Positions 9,518 through 18,168 of a stretch of 64,000 nt of DNA are shown here, piece after piece. A program made the position numbers and the translations under genes. Origin of the DNA: Vibrio sp. LaRot3. Its GTDB lineage: Bacteria; Pseudomonadota; Gammaproteobacteria; Enterobacterales; Vibrionaceae. The notes under the pieces are model-generated. The model had not been told where the DNA came from and did no database searches. It was given only the letters and a program-made list of their open reading frames with translations. Location: assembly GCF_027587025.1 (NCBI RefSeq), contig NZ_JAPPTI010000003.1:186001-250000 (forward strand). The letters are read 5' to 3'. How positions within the stretch are numbered: position 1 is the stretch's first letter; every line of letters starts with the position of its first letter.

Positions 9518-10804
9518 TTATTTATTCGCGAGTAATTCTCGGTAGCGTTCTAACTTGTTCAGCCTAATCTCGGCATTGGCGATAAAGGTTTGTTTCGCTT
9601 TACCTTTGAGAGATTTCGACTGCGGCAATTTCACTGTACGAGCGTTTTTATGTACGCCGTGAACCAAAAATTCATAGTGTAAGTGCGGGCCTGTTACGCG
9701 GCCGGTTCCGCCTAAAGTACCAATGGTTTGGCCTTGTTTAACGCGTTGACCTGTTTTTACTGTGCGGCGTTTTAAATGCAAGTACTTGGTAATGTAGGTA
9801 TTGCTATGTTTGATGAAAACGTAGTTACCATTGAACTGGTTATAACTCGATTTCTGCACGATGCCATCACCGGCGGCCCAAATTGGCGTGCCAACAGGTG
9901 CTGCGTAATCTGTGCCGCGGTGCGCGCGGACTTTTCCTGTTACAGGATGGCGACGAGTCGGGTTAAAGTTTGACGTTACGCGGCGAAAATCGAGCGGTGA
10001 GCGCAAGAAGGCTTTTTTCATCGCGCGCCCTTTTTCATCGTAATAATTGCCGGTGTTGTCGTCCAAAATCGCTTTGAAGGTGTCGCCTTGGTTGGTAAAT
10101 ATCGCAGCAATGATCTTTCCGCGACCCACGACTTCGCCTTCAACGATTTTTTCTTGATAGAGGATTTTAAAGCTATCGCCAGTGCGGATATCGAGGGCAA
10201 AATCGATATCCCAACCAAAGATGCCAGCAAGTTCCATGATTTGGTTAGCGGTTAGGCCGGCAGTGATCGCCGCATTCCAGAAGTTAGAAGTGATTGACGC
10301 TTCGGCGTAGTTGTATTGATGTACCACTTCTTTTTGGTCAATCTCATCGACAAAAACGTCACCTTTTTTGGTAATGAGGTACGTTTCGTATGCACTGAGC
10401 TGGCGCTTAATTTGGATAAGGTCATCGTTGGCGTCAAAACCAAACTGCAATACGTCACCGGGGCGCAGCTTAGTTAATTGGCGTTCAATTTCGTTATTGG
10501 TGGTCGTCAGTTGGTACAGCAAACGAGAAGATAAGCCTGCGCGTTGAAAAACGACAGCGGCACTTTCACCGGATTGAACTTGATATTTTTCCCAGCGAAG
10601 TTGGGCGAGTGGGGAGGCTTGCTCTGTGGCGGTTAAGTTTTCTGGTTTGATTTCTAATGGGTAAGTTTGGCCTACTTTATAAAAGCCTTCTTCTGTACGC
10701 AGAGACTTAGAGTCCGGCAGCAATAGAGCCACCACGATAAGTAATGTGATAAATACAATCAGTGCTTGGTGCATCCGTGGCAACCGAGCTAAAAGAGACA
10801 ACAT
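9518..10804 (-). CDS. shyC: M23 family murein DD-endopeptidase (ShyC-like)
   Basis: 428 residues. An N-terminal membrane segment (about residues 13-30) is followed by a LysM/OapA-like region (GDVLQFGFD at about 118) and a C-terminal LytM/M23 domain. Zinc-site residues are seen in AHRGTDYAAP (about 293-302) and GPHLHYEF (about 371-378). The family cuts D,D cross-links in peptidoglycan so that the wall can expand. In V. cholerae the M23 gene at this place next to tyrS is, as I recall, ShyC, an inner-membrane-anchored endopeptidase; the N-terminal anchor agrees. E. coli MepM is the nearest familiar relative. Confidence 0.88.
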   Translation of the reverse strand: MLSLLARLPRMHQALIVFITLLIVVALLLPDSKSLRTEEGFYKVGQTYPLEIKPENLTATEQASPLAQLRWEKYQVQSGESAAVVFQRAGLSSRLLYQLTTTNNEIERQLTKLRPGDVLQFGFDANDDLIQIKRQLSAYETYLITKKGDVFVDEIDQKEVVHQYNYAEASITSNFWNAAITAGLTANQIMELAGIFGWDIDFALDIRTGDSFKILYQEKIVEGEVVGRGKIIAAIFTNQGDTFKAILDDNTGNYYDEKGRAMKKAFLRSPLDFRRVTSNFNPTRRHPVTGKVRAHRGTDYAAPVGTPIWAAGDGIVQKSSYNQFNGNYVFIKHSNTYITKYLHLKRRTVKTGQRVKQGQTIGTLGGTGRVTGPHLHYEFLVHGVHKNARTVKLPQSKSLKGKAKQTFIANAEIRLNKLERYRELLANK

Positions 10805-10930
10805 CTTGGTCCGTTCTAAAATTTCAATAAAAATGCTAGCTGATTAGTCTAACTGGTTTCAAAAAGCATCGCTATTCAAGTAAGATGTAAAATTACCATT
10901 TTTTTGCCAAATCTGTGGGAGTGAACAAGA

Positions 10931-12118
10931 ATGGCGAGTATTGAAGCAGCACTGGCCGAGATTAAGCGCGGTGTCGAGGAACTGATTCCTGAAGAAGAAC
11001 TGATTGAAAAGCTGAAAGAGGGTCGCCCTCTACGCATTAAATTGGGTGCCGATCCAACAGCGCCAGATATCCATCTGGGTCATACAGTTATTTTCAACAA
11101 ACTGCGCACGTTCCAAGAGCTTGGACATGAAGTAACGTTCCTTATTGGTGACTTTACTGCAATGGTTGGTGACCCGTCTGGTAAGAACACCACGCGTCCA
11201 CCGCTAAGCCGCGAGCAAGTGCTAGCAAACGCTGAAACATATAAAGAGCAGGTATTTAAGATTCTAGACCCTGCTAAGACAACAATTTCATTCAACTCTG
11301 AGTGGCTATCTGATTTAGGTGCTGAGGGTATGATTCGTCTAGCGTCGCACCAAACGGTTGCTCGTATGCTAGAGCGTGATGATTTCAAAAAGCGTTATGC
11401 TGGCGGTCAGCCAATTGCTATTCATGAGTTTATGTATCCGCTGCTTCAAGGTTATGACTCAGTTGCAATGGAGACTGACGTAGAGCTTGGCGGTACTGAC
11501 CAGAAGTTCAACCTTCTGATGGGTCGTGAACTGCAAAAAGCGAACGGTCAAAAACCACAGGCTGTTCTAATGATGCCACTTCTTGTTGGTCTAGACGGCG
11601 AGAAGAAAATGTCTAAGTCTGCTCACAACTACATCGGTATTAGTGAAGCACCTAGCGAGATGTTCGGTAAGATCATGTCTATCTCTGATGATCTTATGTG
11701 GAGCTACTACGAGCTGCTGTCTTTCCGCCCATTAGGTGAAATCGCGCAGTTCAAAGCTGATGTTGAGCAAGGTAAAAACCCACGCGACATCAAAGTTTTA
11801 CTGGCGAAAGAGATCATTGCTCGTTTCCACTCTGAAGCAGATGCTGATGCCGCTGAGCAAGAGTTCGTGAACCGCTTCGCTAAAAACCAAATTCCTGACG
11901 ACATGCCAGAATTTGAGTTTGAAGCAGGCCTACCAGTGAGCAACCTTCTTAAAGAAGCGGGTCTATGTGCTTCTACGTCAGAAGCAATGCGCATGGTTAA
12001 GCAGGGTGCGGCTAAGATTGAAGGTGAAAAAGTAGCGGATGCCAAATTTGCACCTGAAGCTGGTACTTACGTATTCCAAGTGGGTAAACGTAAATTCGCT
12101 CGTATTACGGTTAAGTAA
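10931..12118 (+). CDS. tyrS: Tyrosyl-tRNA synthetase
   Basis: 395 residues, class I aminoacyl-tRNA synthetase that charges tRNA-Tyr. The HIGH-type motif reads HLGH (about residues 48-51), the KMSKS motif is intact (about 226-230), and the C-terminal 65 residues form an S4 RNA-binding domain. The upstream sequence GGGAGTGAACAAGA gives a ribosome-binding site. The gene is monocistronic, divergent from the M23 gene, and ends at a strong terminator. Confidence 0.97.
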   Translation: MASIEAALAEIKRGVEELIPEEELIEKLKEGRPLRIKLGADPTAPDIHLGHTVIFNKLRTFQELGHEVTFLIGDFTAMVGDPSGKNTTRPPLSREQVLANAETYKEQVFKILDPAKTTISFNSEWLSDLGAEGMIRLASHQTVARMLERDDFKKRYAGGQPIAIHEFMYPLLQGYDSVAMETDVELGGTDQKFNLLMGRELQKANGQKPQAVLMMPLLVGLDGEKKMSKSAHNYIGISEAPSEMFGKIMSISDDLMWSYYELLSFRPLGEIAQFKADVEQGKNPRDIKVLLAKEIIARFHSEADADAAEQEFVNRFAKNQIPDDMPEFEFEAGLPVSNLLKEAGLCASTSEAMRMVKQGAAKIEGEKVADAKFAPEAGTYVFQVGKRKFARITVK

Positions 12119-12144
12119 TAGAGTACATTTGCACTGAATGATTT

Positions 12145-12171
12145 AAAGCGCCTTAATAGGCGCTTTTTTAT
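12145..12171 (+). terminator. Intrinsic terminator of tyrS
   Basis: AAAGCGCC/GGCGCTTT stem (12145-12152 with 12159-12166) followed by a T run. Confidence 0.9.
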
Positions 12172-12249
12172 TGCGCTTTTGATGCCCAATCGTGGGAATG
12201 CTTGTCGTAATTTGCTATCATCTGCGCGCTGCTAAATCGGCAGTTTATT

Positions 12250-12368
12250 TGGAGTTATTAATGAACAATACCGACCATCCTCCCAGTTGTGGGATGAATA
12301 AGACGAAGGGAGAAATGTAACCCGCTTTGGTATTGGCACTCCATGCTTCTACCTATCGGGTAGGGCAT
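12250..12368 (+). promoter_or_regulatory. Structured leader RNA of the MgtE-like gene (candidate regulatory element)
   Basis: Several complementary segments nest. TGGAGT (12250-12255, containing the ribosome-binding site of a short upstream ORF) pairs with ACTCCA (12338-12343). CAATACC (12266-12272) pairs with GGTATTG (12329-12335). Inside lies TCCCA/TGGGA (12281-12285 with 12290-12294). Next to it a separate hairpin, ATGC..CTACC/GGTAG..GCAT (12343-12368), is followed by a pyrimidine-rich tract. Closing the outer helix would hide the upstream ORF's ribosome-binding site. I do not recognise it as a named Mg2+ riboswitch class; its regulatory role is inferred. Confidence 0.5.
12261..12320 (+). 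CDS. Upstream leader peptide, 19 aa
   Basis: ATG 12261 to TAA 12318-12320 encodes MNNTDHPPSCGMNKTKGEM, with GGAG six bases upstream of the ATG. The peptide has an acidic residue close before a Pro-Pro pair. Proline-containing leader peptides of Mg2+ transporters such as MgtL and CorL use Asp/Glu/Pro stretches as ribosome-instability or stalling signals. It sits inside the folded leader of the Mg2+ transporter gene about 200 bases downstream. Translation is plausible but unproven. Confidence 0.45.
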   Translation: MNNTDHPPSCGMNKTKGEM

Positions 12369-12524
12369 CCTTTGATTCCTCTTCTTTTTCTCTTTTCATT
12401 TTAGATTTCGATACTTCTTAGCGTATTTGTTATGCGGCTAGTGGCTATGTGTTGTTGCTGCTTTTCGATGATTTCGCTCGGCGTATCTGATGGTCGTTAC
12501 CTTAAGCTAATCGGGAGATTCGCC

Positions 12525-13370
12525 ATGACGGTAATGAACAATATCTATATGGAAAATTCTGCCAATTTTTCTTTAGAAGAAATTGGTGCGGCTAGGAAAG
12601 CCTTTTTACAATACGATCAAACACATCAGGTTCACTTGTTGACTGTTATGCCGATAGAAGAAGCGGTAGGGATTTTACATCACTGCTCGCTAGGCTATGT
12701 TCAGCAGCTTTTATCACTATTAGAAGAAAGTGGCCAAGAGAAGTTGGCGCGCCATTATGCGCACCAACTGGGGTTGATCTATTCCGAAGCCAACTTAAGT
12801 GCCAGCTATTTAACCACTTCAGTGATGGAGCATGTTAAACAGCGCATTGGCTGGATTGTGGCGTTAGCTCTACTTGGCATTGTGTCTGGGCTAATCATCG
12901 CTCAGTATGAAGACATGCTCAGCCAGTTAGTATTGCTTGCGGTGTATATGCCGGTGATTGCTGCGGCTGGTGGTAATACTGGTTCGCAGGCGGCAACTTT
13001 GGTCATACGGGCTTTAGCAACCGGAGAGCTGCGTAAGCGGCAGTGGTTGTCTGTGCTTTGGAAAGAAAGCCGAGTTGCGGTTTGTTTGGCATTTGCGATT
13101 GCGGTGGTCATTATCGCTCGAGTGATACTGTTTAGTGATAGTAGCTCTGCGGGGGGCTTTGACTTAACCACGATTGCTGTTGCTATTGCTGTGGCTTTGT
13201 TTGTGCAGGTGACGATATCGACCACGTTGGGAGGCTTACTGCCCATTGTTGCTCGGGCTTGCAAGCTAGACCCTGCGGTGCTGGTTAGCCCTGTATTGGC
13301 CTCTGTGGTCGATATATCGGGGATGTGGATTTACTTCACTGTGGTTAATTACTTTTTAGCTTTAGCCTGA
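12525..13370 (+). CDS. MgtE-type magnesium transporter, short form
   Basis: 281 residues from ATG 12525, which has GGGAG seven bases upstream; an upstream in-frame ATG at 12432 adds a Cys-rich tail with no family look. The N-terminal 100 residues resemble part of the MgtE N domain (VMPIEEAVGILHHC). The rest is the five-helix membrane domain with GGNTGSQA and LDPAVLVSPVLASVVD, which holds the pore Asp of the family. The paired CBS domains that gate full-length MgtE (about 450 aa) are missing, so Mg2+ control may lie in the leader RNA. Its last 22 bases overlap the convergent dacB gene. Confidence 0.82.
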   Translation: MTVMNNIYMENSANFSLEEIGAARKAFLQYDQTHQVHLLTVMPIEEAVGILHHCSLGYVQQLLSLLEESGQEKLARHYAHQLGLIYSEANLSASYLTTSVMEHVKQRIGWIVALALLGIVSGLIIAQYEDMLSQLVLLAVYMPVIAAAGGNTGSQAATLVIRALATGELRKRQWLSVLWKESRVAVCLAFAIAVVIIARVILFSDSSSAGGFDLTTIAVAIAVALFVQVTISTTLGGLLPIVARACKLDPAVLVSPVLASVVDISGMWIYFTVVNYFLALA

Positions 13371-14776
13371 CTGTATTTCAGCACATCCTGATAGAACAGC
13401 TGTTCAAATTGAGTAATAGGGGCGATGGTAGGTTTATCATCGTCCTTTTTAACTGGGTGGTAGTCCGCGACATATTGAACAAAAATGGTCGCTGGATTGC
13501 CATGACTATCCAGTCCGTATCCTGCCATGTTCTTACTGCCATAGACAGAACCACTCTTCGCAATAAGCTTTCCTTTCATAGGTTCATTACGCATACTTCG
13601 ACGGTATTTTAATGTGCCATTCTCGCCAGAGGTTGGCATCAATGCGATCAAATTGAGCTGAGCATCATTTTTCCAGATAAAGCGCAGTACTGATGCCATG
13701 TCTTGGCTAGTGAAAAGGTTGTTACGCGATAGCCCCGAACCATCGACAATTTTGGTGTGGGCGAGGTCAATTCCTGCTTTTTCTAATAGCAGTTGCTTAA
13801 TTGCTTCAGTGCCATTGTTGTAGCTGCCAGCTTGGTTAAAGTACTGAGCGCCAATAGTTTTGGCCAGATTGTCGGCAATCAAGTTGTCAGATTTACGTAA
13901 CATTACGCTAAGTAGCTCAGGCAGCTTAGCAGAGTCATGTCGGGCAATCTGACGATAAGGGCCAGTATTTGGTTGGCCAATACGGATATCCCCTCTCAGT
14001 TTAATCCCCAATTGATTTAGTGTGCTGTGCAGCATTCGTTGGGTATAAAGAGCTGGATTTTGTACCGCAAACTTCAGCGGTAATGGTTTTTTACGTTCAA
14101 CAAGACAGCCTTGCAATTGGTAATGGTTATCTGGCGTGGTCAGTAACTCTAAATCACAGTTGCTCTCTTCATAAAATTCTTTAGTGACGGTTTTTGCCGT
14201 TGAGTTAACGTAAATAGGAAAGTGCTCAGGCGTGTAGACGCGCGTTGCACCATTCTCTTGCGAGTAGATGGAGGCTTGGACGCAGTTTTCATCTAAGCTG
14301 ATCGCTGCGGAAGGCGCGCTGTAGCAGACGCCGACGATATCCCAAGGCCATCCTACAGCGCGTTCGTAGCCTGTAAATACAGAACCATCAAGCCAAAGAT
14401 CACCCTTAATCTCTTTTAAACCTTGTTGCTTTGCACTGGTGAGTAGTTGTTTTAAATCGTCAGACCTTAATGTTGGATCGCCGCTAAAGCGAATAACCAC
14501 ATCTCGCTGGTTGGTTTCGATTTTTGTGGTGAAGCGAAAGTCATCCCCTAACTGCAATTTAGCGGCTAAAGCGGTGACGACTTTTAACGTGCTAGCGGGT
14601 GGAAAAAACTGATCGCGATTTGATGTCGTTAGGTAGGGCGTCGTTTCTTGCAGAGGTTCAATAGCAATAGCAACGCGACTGCCTTTTGGTAGATGATCAA
14701 GCGGGGCATAGGCAAATACTTGGGCTGAACACAGAAGCGCACTTGCAGTGAGTAGGACACGCGAAGAAAATTTCAT
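13349..14776 (-). CDS. dacB: D-alanyl-D-alanine carboxypeptidase/endopeptidase PBP4
   Basis: 475 residues from the ATG at 14774-14776, followed by a Sec signal peptide (MKFSSRVLLTASALLCSAQVFA). Peptidase family S13: the catalytic SxxK is STLK (about residue 62), followed by an SDN motif (MLRKSDNLIADN) and KSG (LIAKSGSVYG). The enzyme trims D-Ala from pentapeptides and cuts D,D cross-links in the periplasm. A TTG six codons upstream is possible but does not improve the signal peptide. It converges with the MgtE-like gene. Confidence 0.93.
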   Translation of the reverse strand: MKFSSRVLLTASALLCSAQVFAYAPLDHLPKGSRVAIAIEPLQETTPYLTTSNRDQFFPPASTLKVVTALAAKLQLGDDFRFTTKIETNQRDVVIRFSGDPTLRSDDLKQLLTSAKQQGLKEIKGDLWLDGSVFTGYERAVGWPWDIVGVCYSAPSAAISLDENCVQASIYSQENGATRVYTPEHFPIYVNSTAKTVTKEFYEESNCDLELLTTPDNHYQLQGCLVERKKPLPLKFAVQNPALYTQRMLHSTLNQLGIKLRGDIRIGQPNTGPYRQIARHDSAKLPELLSVMLRKSDNLIADNLAKTIGAQYFNQAGSYNNGTEAIKQLLLEKAGIDLAHTKIVDGSGLSRNNLFTSQDMASVLRFIWKNDAQLNLIALMPTSGENGTLKYRRSMRNEPMKGKLIAKSGSVYGSKNMAGYGLDSHGNPATIFVQYVADYHPVKKDDDKPTIAPITQFEQLFYQDVLKYSQAKAKK

Positions 14777-14820
14777 AGCGGTTAAAAGAGCCAAATTGAC
14801 GAAAATTGCTTTGAGTATAT

Positions 14821-14850
14821 AAAAAAAACGCCTGCAAGCGAGCAGGCGTT
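14821..14850 (-). terminator. Intrinsic terminator of ompU
   Basis: A 9-bp GC-rich stem (14827-14835 with 14842-14850) is followed on the minus strand by eight T. Confidence 0.9.
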
Positions 14851-14876
14851 TGAAGTTTGTGACTTATAGTCAGCAA

Positions 14877-15935
14877 TTAGAAGTCGTAACGTAGACCTAG
14901 TGCTAGTTCATCTTCAGCATCTGCTTTTGTAATGTTTTTGCTTGCATCTTCAGAAATTAGGTTGAAGTTGTAAGAAACGTAACCGCGGAAGTTAGGCTTG
15001 AAGTAGTAAGTCGCGTCAATTGCGATGTTGTCTGCTTCGTCAGCTTTAACGCCACCTTCTTTAGACTCAAGGTAGTTGTATGTTGTAGAGAATACCGCTT
15101 GGTTTAGTGAGTAAGCCGCTGCAAATTCGTAACCAGTTAGGTCAGTTTTGTCGCCTGTTGCTTTGTCTTTATCTTGACCATCAACGAAAGTACCTGCGAA
15201 GTATAGGTCGTTGATTGAGTAAGACGCAGCAAGCATGTATTGGCTACGATCTGTAAGGTGGTTTTGACCTGCGTCGTCTTTAATAAACTGGTTACCGTCT
15301 GCGTAACCCGCACCTAGTTTAAGACCAGTTTCGCCTAGTGCGTAGATAGCAGATAGTGAGTAACCGTCAGCATCGTTGTTATCGTAGTGAGTGTTGTTGC
15401 TGTTTGTAGGAGTTACTTCAGTGATGTCAGAGAAGCGGTAGCTTGCTTTCACACCTAGGTCTGCAAATTGACCTTTGTACGAGATCATGTTGTCAGTACG
15501 GTCAGCGATAGCAATTTTGTAAGCCGCTGAGTTACCGTGGTATGCCATGATATCAGTGAAGTCTGTGATTACGCCAAGAGCGCCATCGTTTTTACCGTAA
15601 GTAACTTCACCGAATGCACCGCCGATACCAGCATACGCGTAACGGTTAGTTAGGCTGTCTGCGTCTGTGTCAGTCGCTTGACCTTTATCTGCTGTAGTTA
15701 GCTCGCCTTCGTAGAAACCAACACCGTATAGACCGTTGCCGATGTCTGTTTTACCTAGGAAGTTTAGACGGATACGTGATTTATCATCTGCGTTGCCATC
15801 TTTTAGAGATAGACGAGCTTCAGCGCGGCCGCCCATTTCTAGAGATGTACCGTCTTGGTTGTAGAGTTCCGCTGCGTGTGCACCAGTCGCTACTGCTGCA
15901 GCTGATACTGCTAGAGCAATCAGAGTTTTGTTCAT
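14877..15935 (-). CDS. ompU: Major outer-membrane porin OmpU
   Basis: 352 residues: a 21-residue signal peptide ending AHA, then a general-porin beta-barrel with alternating amphipathic strands and the terminal aromatic LGLRYDF used for outer-membrane assembly. The mature start AELYNQDGTSLEMGGRAEAR matches Vibrio OmpU. Codon use is strongly biased to GTA, GCT, CGT and AAC, as in highly expressed genes. In V. cholerae ompU is activated by ToxR; I did not find a definable ToxR site here. TAGGACTAATAAG precedes the ATG. Confidence 0.93.
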   Translation of the reverse strand: MNKTLIALAVSAAAVATGAHAAELYNQDGTSLEMGGRAEARLSLKDGNADDKSRIRLNFLGKTDIGNGLYGVGFYEGELTTADKGQATDTDADSLTNRYAYAGIGGAFGEVTYGKNDGALGVITDFTDIMAYHGNSAAYKIAIADRTDNMISYKGQFADLGVKASYRFSDITEVTPTNSNNTHYDNNDADGYSLSAIYALGETGLKLGAGYADGNQFIKDDAGQNHLTDRSQYMLAASYSINDLYFAGTFVDGQDKDKATGDKTDLTGYEFAAAYSLNQAVFSTTYNYLESKEGGVKADEADNIAIDATYYFKPNFRGYVSYNFNLISEDASKNITKADAEDELALGLRYDF

Positions 15936-16387
15936 CTTATTAGTCCTAATTTCTGTCCATAAATCGTTTTATTAAGTTGAAGCCAGTTAGAACCCGACTT
16001 CATAACGATATCCACTAGTAACTTAGAGCGAATAAAATCAAACACTTCTCTAAGGCTAGGGTGGATAATTCGTGAGCCAAGTTGTACCGCCAAAGTTCCG
16101 GTGTTCGTTAGTAAAACGATATAAATTTGGGTTTTGAACGCTGTTTTTTATGGTGGGTGTTTGGTGTAAGTTGCTAATTATCAGGCACTTTTTATTTATA
16201 TGAACCGAGCCGAAAAGATGTGCATTTTTTCTTTTTTTTAGCTTTTATTAGTATGGATTTATCCGCAATTAGCAGAAATTAAGGTAAGAAACTGCATGCA
16301 ATGTGAGATAGCAGGCGAGTCGAATGGAATTAAGATGATTTAGTCTCAGAGTTTGTTTACACTAAAAGAAATGAATAATTGCACTCG
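15936..16387. promoter_or_regulatory. Divergent ompU/greA intergenic region
   Basis: About 450 bases without a supported gene. It must carry the ompU promoter and 5' UTR on the minus strand and the greA promoter on the plus strand. It is AT-rich with several T tracts (around 16140-16250), as expected for a ToxR/H-NS-controlled porin, but no promoter could be assigned with confidence. Confidence 0.5.
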
Positions 16388-16440
16388 CTACCTGACCCCA
16401 CGGGTTGGGTAGTTTTGTTTTGTCCAAAGTTTGCTTTGGC
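16388..16440 (+). promoter_or_regulatory. Terminator-like hairpin in the greA leader (attenuator candidate)
   Basis: CTACC (16388-16392) pairs with GGTAG (16408-16412) and ACCC (16395-16398) with GGGT (16402-16405); TTTTGTTTTG follows at once. A second small hairpin CCAAAG/CTTTGG (16424-16439) then runs up to the ribosome-binding site. In E. coli the greA leader contains a terminator that yields short GraL RNAs; this looks like the Vibrio counterpart, by position and form only. Confidence 0.6.
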
Positions 16441-16453
16441 ATAGAGGTATATG

Positions 16454-16927
16454 ATGGAAAAAGTTCCAATGACATTACGTGGCGAACAACAGCTACGTGT
16501 AGAATTAGATCGACTACTTAAACTTCGCCCGCAGATCTCTGAAGCGATTGCTGAAGCGCGCGAGCTAGGTGATTTAAAAGAGAATGCGGAATACCACGCG
16601 GCTCGTGAAGAGCAAGGTATCTGTGAAGCTCAAATTCGTGATATCGAATACAAGTTATCTGTTGCTCAAGTTATTGATGTAACCAAAATGGATAACACAG
16701 GTAAGATTATCTTTGGTTCAACAGTGACATTGATTGACGTTGATACTGACGAAGAGAAAACTTACCAAATCGTGGGTGATGATGAAGCAGACATTAAAAC
16801 AGGTCGCATCTCAGTAAGTTCACCAATCGCTCGTGGCCTTATCGGTAAGATGGAAGGTGACGAAGTTGTGATTACCACTCCTGGTGGCGACAAAGATTTC
16901 GAGATTGACCGCGTAGAATACATCTAA
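16454..16927 (+). CDS. greA: Transcript cleavage factor GreA
   Basis: 157 residues (158 if the adjacent ATG at 16451 is used). GreA enters the RNA polymerase secondary channel and stimulates cleavage of backtracked RNA. The N-terminal coiled coil carries the tip acidic residues in AREL(GD)[15 protein letters not shown] (D and E at about 41 and 44), and the C-terminal FKBP-like domain ends DRVEYI. GAGG lies 7 bases before the second ATG, which is preferred. A hairpin-rich leader precedes it. Confidence 0.96.
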   Translation: MEKVPMTLRGEQQLRVELDRLLKLRPQISEAIAEARELGDLKENAEYHAAREEQGICEAQIRDIEYKLSVAQVIDVTKMDNTGKIIFGSTVTLIDVDTDEEKTYQIVGDDEADIKTGRISVSSPIARGLIGKMEGDEVVITTPGGDKDFEIDRVEYI

Positions 16928-16946
16928 GCGAACACTCAGAAAGCAA

Positions 16947-16972
16947 AAAGGTCGCCCTAGGCGACCTTTTTC
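16947..16972 (+). terminator. Bidirectional terminator between greA and yhbY
   Basis: AAAGGTCGCC/GGCGACCTTT stem with T and A runs on its two sides (16947-16956 with 16960-16969). Confidence 0.9.
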
Positions 16973-16989
16973 TTGTTCCGTAAACGCTA

Positions 16990-17286
16990 TTATTTACGTG
17001 GAATCTCGATTTTACGCTCTTCAGTTTGGCGGAAAAGTACTAACGTTTTACCGATTACTTGTACTTTTTCTGCGCCAGTTTCACGAATGATCGCATCAAC
17101 GATAAGGTTTTTCGTTTCACGATCTTCAGAAGCGACTTTCACTTTGATCAGCTCGTGGTGATCTAGAGCGATTTCAATTTCCGCTAGAACAGCTTCAGTA
17201 AGTCCGTTTGCGCCCATAAGCACGACAGGTTTTAGACTGTGCGCTAGGCCTTTTAGATGCTGCTTTTGTTTAGTGCTTAGGTTCAT
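16990..17286 (-). CDS. yhbY: CRM-domain ribosome assembly RNA-binding protein YhbY
   Basis: 98 residues, almost entirely one CRM (chloroplast RNA splicing and ribosome maturation) domain. It starts LSTKQKQHLKGLAHSLKPVV and contains the loop VLMGANGLTEAV, close to the family GxxG signature. The E. coli protein binds pre-50S particles. It is divergent from rlmE, another 50S maturation gene, as in other gammaproteobacteria. Confidence 0.93.
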   Translation of the reverse strand: MNLSTKQKQHLKGLAHSLKPVVLMGANGLTEAVLAEIEIALDHHELIKVKVASEDRETKNLIVDAIIRETGAEKVQVIGKTLVLFRQTEERKIEIPRK

Positions 17287-17381
17287 TACGCGGCCAATTT
17301 TATTTAATATTAGGGTTGAAAAACGTCATTTTAACGCCATCTATGCTTGAAGACTATAATTTATTGGTCAAAGCCCACTTG

Positions 17382-17409
17382 TTGTTAACCACAATGAGTA
17401 AGATATAGA
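17382..17409 (+). promoter_or_regulatory. Candidate promoter of rlmE-ftsH
   Basis: TTGTTA (17382-17387) and TATAGA (17404-17409) are spaced by 16 bases, about 35 bases before the rlmE start. A heat-shock-type (sigma-32) promoter was looked for and not seen clearly. Confidence 0.35.
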
Positions 17410-17440
17410 GCATGGCGTCTCTCTATTTATTAGGAATCAG

Positions 17441-18070
17441 ATGAGTAAACAAAAACATTCAGCGAGCTCTGGCCGTTGGTTGAAAGAACATTTTGATGAC
17501 AGATACGTAAACGAAGCTAAGAAAAAAGGCTACCGTTCGCGTGCGATCTTTAAGATCGAAGAGATTCAAGAAAAAGACAAATTACTAAAGCCAGGCATGA
17601 CAGTTGTCGATCTTGGCGCGGCTCCGGGTGGTTGGTCTCAATATGCGGCTAAGATTGTTGGTGACGAAGGCCAAGTCATTGCGTGTGACATTTTACCAAT
17701 GGATTCCATTGCTGGGGTGGCCTTTTTGCAGGGCGATTTCCGCGAAGATTCTGTACTAGAAGCATTGCTTGATCGTATACAACCAGACATGGTTGATATT
17801 GTGATGTCGGACATGGCTCCGAACATGGCAGGAAATTTATCTGTCGATCAACCTCGTGCAATGTATCTTGTTGAACTAGCATTAGATATGTGTCGACAAG
17901 TTCTAGCACCTAATGGTAGCTTTGTGGTGAAAGTCTTCCAAGGTGAAGGATTCGACCAATACGTGAAAGATGTTCGCGATATGTTCAAAGTTGTGAAGAT
18001 TCGCAAACCAGATTCTTCAAGAGCTCGTTCTCGCGAAGTATATATCGTAGCCACTGGTTACAAAGGTTAA
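17441..18070 (+). CDS. rlmE: 23S rRNA (uridine(2552)-2'-O)-methyltransferase RlmE
   Basis: 209 residues, FtsJ/RrmJ family. It 2'-O-methylates U2552 in the A-loop of 23S rRNA. The SAM motif [15 protein letters not shown] (about residues 56-70) and the K-D-K-E tetrad elements are visible (the N-terminal Lys in [13 protein letters not shown], Asp in SDMAPNMAG, Lys in [10 protein letters not shown], Glu in RSREVYIV). ftsH follows after about 100 bases, probably as one operon. Confidence 0.96.
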   Translation: MSKQKHSASSGRWLKEHFDDRYVNEAKKKGYRSRAIFKIEEIQEKDKLLKPGMTVVDLGAAPGGWSQYAAKIVGDEGQVIACDILPMDSIAGVAFLQGDFREDSVLEALLDRIQPDMVDIVMSDMAPNMAGNLSVDQPRAMYLVELALDMCRQVLAPNGSFVVKVFQGEGFDQYVKDVRDMFKVVKIRKPDSSRARSREVYIVATGYKG

Positions 18071-18168
18071 CTATTTGCTTGTTTGAGCAGCAGTTAACAC
18101 TATAGCTACAGTTTTCAAACTGTAGTACCCTACCTTTAATTACAATTAGTTATCGAGAGGCTGACACC

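Noticed and set aside
12432..12524. Longer N-terminus for the MgtE-like protein with a CCCC stretch
   Set aside because: No family similarity, no ribosome-binding site, and ATG 12525 has GGGAG at good spacing.
14777..14794. TTG start for dacB six codons upstream
   Set aside because: The ATG gives a clean signal peptide and the usual length; the TTG has no better ribosome-binding site.
15936..16200. ToxR binding sites upstream of ompU
   Set aside because: AT-rich and T-tract-rich DNA is present but no set of repeats could be separated from background.
17340..17380. Sigma-32-like promoter upstream of rlmE (a CTTGAA is present)
   Set aside because: No matching CCCCAT-type -10 at the required distance.
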